Source: Desulfobacterales bacterium
GTDB taxonomy: Bacteria > Desulfobacterota > Desulfobacteria > Desulfobacterales > C00003060
Reading direction: 5' to 3'
Assembly (NCBI GenBank): GCA_030629475.1
Contig: DAOVOU010000097.1
Coordinates: 1-7,550 of the forward strand
Length of the DNA: 7,550 nt
Positions 6,265 through 7,550 of this stretch are shown here, piece after piece (the stretch's first letter is position 1; every line of letters starts with the position of its first letter). The position numbers were made by a program, and so were the translations under genes. Below the pieces are notes generated by a model. That model searched no databases. It was not told the DNA's origin and saw only the letters and a list, made by a program, of their open reading frames with translations.

Positions 6265-6433
6265 GCAATAAAACGTGGCAAGATATGGTGGTTTCACGCT
6301 GTGTGCGTTGCTGAGGCATGCCCCACTTCGTTGGAACTGTTCTATATCGCTACTGTTTTTTCAATGCTTCATTAAGGCCCCTCACCCTTTCTTCTTCCAT
6401 CTTTTGGACGGACCGTGCTTTGTCGATGGATTG

Positions 6434-6463
6434 TTGACTTTACTGAAGCTTTATTAGTATATC
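6434..6463 (+). promoter_or_regulatory. Candidate promoter of the zinc-ribbon gene
   Basis: TTGACT (6434-6439) is followed by an 18-base spacer and TATATC (6458-6463) in an AT-rich patch. Transcription would start near 6470, leaving a leader of about 60 bases. This position also argues against the upstream ATG at 6415 as the start, since it would lie before the promoter. Confidence 0.45.
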
Positions 6464-6517
6464 ATGGTCGACCGGTGGTTTCGAGATATTCGACACGCTC
6501 TGAAAGGGGTGGATGGG

Positions 6518-6525
6518 AAAGGAGG
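6518..6525 (+). promoter_or_regulatory. Ribosome binding site that sets a TTG start
   Basis: AAAGGAGG lies six bases before the TTG at 6532, and the zinc ribbon begins three residues after that codon. This combination decides the start of the plus-strand gene. Confidence 0.75.
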
Positions 6526-6531
6526 GTGCCT

Positions 6532-7275
6532 TTGAAGCTTCATTGTCCTGTGTGCAAGACGGCCTACGCTATCCCCGATGAAAAGCTTTCCGGACCGGCC
6601 ATGAAGGCTGTGTGCAAGAAATGCGGCGCAAAGATGGTCATCAACGGCAAGTCCAGGACGGTACGAGCCATCTCTGCGGCCTCAGCCAGCTCTCCCGAAC
6701 CAGCCCTACACCAGGAGCCGTACGGCAAACCTGCGCCAACGCCTTCTCCTATGTCCCCCGCTTCCGAAGCGGAGCCTCCCAAACCCACGCCTCCCAAACC
6801 CACACCTTCTGTAGCCTCAATGTCGCCTGAATATCCAAAGTACAGGGACGCCCTTATTGTCGTCGGCAGCGTGGCGCTTATCCTGATCACCCTCCTTGCC
6901 GGGAGCTATTTGCTGACAAAGGGGGCGGAAACAGCCCTGCAAAAGTTGACTCAGAACCCGATCGAGTACCTGACCAAGCTGATCATACGGCCTGAGACGT
7001 ATGAGATTTGCGAATCATTCTTGCGTCACAACGAAAAACGATTTCCCGAGCTGGGCCATGGTCTCGAATTTTCGCCGGTCAGAGAAGAGATCAAGGTCGT
7101 CAATGGGAAGAAAACGGCCAGAGTGATCATAGAGGTTCGGGGTTCCAAGGGCACGAAGAATGTGCTCTTCCGGCTGAAAAAACGCAAGGACAAGTGGCGC
7201 GTCGTTTCCGTGGCCTTAGAGCGCGGGAAAGGCAAATATGAAAGTCTGTATCCGCAGAAGGAATCAACAGGATAG
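6532..7275 (+). CDS. Zinc-ribbon, single-pass membrane protein (MJ0042-type)
   Basis: The 247-residue protein starts with TTG. An N-terminal zinc ribbon of the MJ0042 / zinc_ribbon_4-5 type has CPVC (Cys5, Cys8) and CKKC (Cys28, Cys31). A proline- and alanine-rich linker with PKPTP repeats follows (about 46-103), then one membrane helix (about 107-128). The C-terminal part (about 130-247) is basic and mixed alpha/beta. Its pattern RVIIEVRGSKGTKNVLFRLKK with WRVVSVAL after it resembles Coa1/Tim21-like domains; this is a resemblance by eye only. Topology should place the ribbon in the cytoplasm and the C-terminal domain in the periplasm, since there is no cleavable signal. Related proteins often carry variable C-terminal domains behind the ribbon. 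The AAAGGAGG site six bases upstream and the ribbon at the very start support the TTG; an ATG at 6415 adds 39 residues unlike any domain. The gene diverges from the cell-wall operon. Function is unknown. Confidence 0.85.
   Translation: MKLHCPVCKTAYAIPDEKLSGPAMKAVCKKCGAKMVINGKSRTVRAISAASASSPEPALHQEPYGKPAPTPSPMSPASEAEPPKPTPPKPTPSVASMSPEYPKYRDALIVVGSVALILITLLAGSYLLTKGAETALQKLTQNPIEYLTKLIIRPETYEICESFLRHNEKRFPELGHGLEFSPVREEIKVVNGKKTARVIIEVRGSKGTKNVLFRLKKRKDKWRVVSVALERGKGKYESLYPQKESTG
6774..6803 (+). repeat. Two tandem copies of a 15-base repeat in the linker
   Basis: The 15-mer GCCTCCCAAACCCAC occurs twice in perfect tandem (6774-6788, 6789-6803), in frame, and encodes the repeated PPKPT units of the proline-rich linker. 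It is a likely site of length change by slippage. Confidence 0.8.
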
Positions 7276-7455
7276 AGGCCTTCTGTATATTCAGCGCGGG
7301 TACCGAGCTGCTGGAAGCTGGCGAACTATAGATTTCCACATAATCAATTTCACTGCGTTATCAGTCGAAATCCTCAACGACGTGCTACTCAGTACGCCTT
7401 ACTCGGATTTCTCCTTCTAGCCTTGTGAAAGAACTTAGTTCGCTTCGCTCACAAT

Positions 7456-7491
7456 TGGAATAATGGAATGTTGGAATACTGGAATATTGGG
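7456..7491 (+). repeat. Tandem array with a strict 8-base period (TGGAATAN)
   Basis: TGGAA begins at 7456, 7464, 7472 and 7480, and TGGG at 7488, an exact 8-base period. The units are TGGAATAA, TGGAATGT, TGGAATAC and TGGAATAT, then a decayed TGGGTTAA. The array is intergenic, with no coding frame of its own. Confidence 0.8.
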
Positions 7492-7550
7492 TTAAGAGGA
7501 ATGAAAACAATTAGAAAATGATTCTTTTCTGCTTCGCATCCCCAACATTC
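7466..7550. repeat. 9-base inverted repeat reaching the window edge
   Basis: GAATGTTGG (7466-7474, inside the 8-base array) is the exact reverse complement of CCAACATTC (7542-7550, the last bases of the window). A smaller stem, AGAAAA (7513-7518) with TTTTCT (7525-7530), sits between them. The match may extend past the window. Confidence 0.55.

Larger units (their letters stand above)
6094..6531. other. Divergent intergenic region
   Basis: This 438-base gap separates the minus-strand operon from the plus-strand zinc-ribbon gene. It holds a near-consensus promoter facing left, an inverted repeat over that promoter, a 7-8 base repeat array in the left-going leader, and a weaker promoter facing right. 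Short open frames here (for example 6275-6457) have no ribosome binding site and look non-coding. I see no RNA gene. The stretch from about 6270 to 6430 holds nothing I can name. Confidence 0.7.
7276..7550. other. Non-coding right end
   Basis: No convincing gene follows the zinc-ribbon gene; the short open frames lack ribosome binding sites and family resemblance. An imperfect stem at 7292-7310 (CAGC.CGG against CCG.GCTG) has no T-tract, so I do not call a terminator. The last 100 bases hold the 8-base-period array and an inverted repeat. Confidence 0.6.

Noticed and set aside
6415..6531. ATG start at 6415 for the zinc-ribbon gene
   Set aside because: It adds 39 residues with no domain, lies upstream of the candidate promoter, and lacks a ribosome binding site, unlike the TTG at 6532.
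7292..7310. Possible terminator hairpin after the zinc-ribbon gene
   Set aside because: The stem has an internal mismatch, a three-base loop and no T-tract, so an intrinsic terminator is not supported.

Overview
This window carries ordinary bacterial chromosomal genes, most plausibly from an anaerobic Gram-negative of the Desulfobacterota (old Deltaproteobacteria) type. That guess rests on gene content and style: a lipoprotein MltA, which implies an outer membrane; a WrbA-like flavodoxin; an MJ0042-type zinc-ribbon membrane protein; two small conserved-looking hypotheticals; and intergenic short-period repeats. No marker gene fixes the taxonomy. I see no mobile element, CRISPR array, phage gene or RNA gene.

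Layout. Seven genes lie on the minus strand and are read from about 6230 down to 3. In transcription order they are a compact penicillin-binding transpeptidase, a 99-residue protein of unknown function, the lytic transglycosylase MltA, a queuosine-5'-phosphate hydrolase of the Qng1 (DUF2419) family, tRNA-guanine transglycosylase (Tgt), a 171-residue hypothetical, and a flavodoxin-family protein. Spacing within the first five is 23, 25 and 35 bases and then a 1-base TGATG overlap, so they look like one operon. After an 86-base gap the last two genes overlap by 41 bases and may be a second unit. One gene on the plus strand (6532-7275) encodes a protein with a zinc ribbon, a proline-rich linker and one membrane helix, and points away from the operon.

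The divergent intergenic region (6094-6531) holds a near-consensus sigma70 promoter for the minus-strand operon (TTGACA, 17 bases, TATAGA), an operator-like inverted repeat over its -10 box and start region, a degenerate array of 7-8 base repeats in the predicted leader, and a weaker promoter for the plus-strand gene. The non-coding right end (7276-7550) holds a strict 8-base-period array and a 9-base inverted repeat that reaches the window edge.

Function. The first three operon genes suggest a cell-wall module: cross-linking by the transpeptidase, glycan cleavage by MltA, and an unknown small protein. The next two make a coherent queuine-salvage pair. Qng1 would release free queuine from queuosine 5'-phosphate, and the translationally coupled Tgt would insert it into tRNA. 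Tgt lacks the valine that narrows the base pocket in preQ1-specific bacterial enzymes and has a glycine-containing, one-residue-shorter loop there, which suits queuine as substrate. This salvage pair is the most interesting biology here. Both families are known, so the novelty lies in their coupling, the altered Tgt, and their place behind cell-wall genes.
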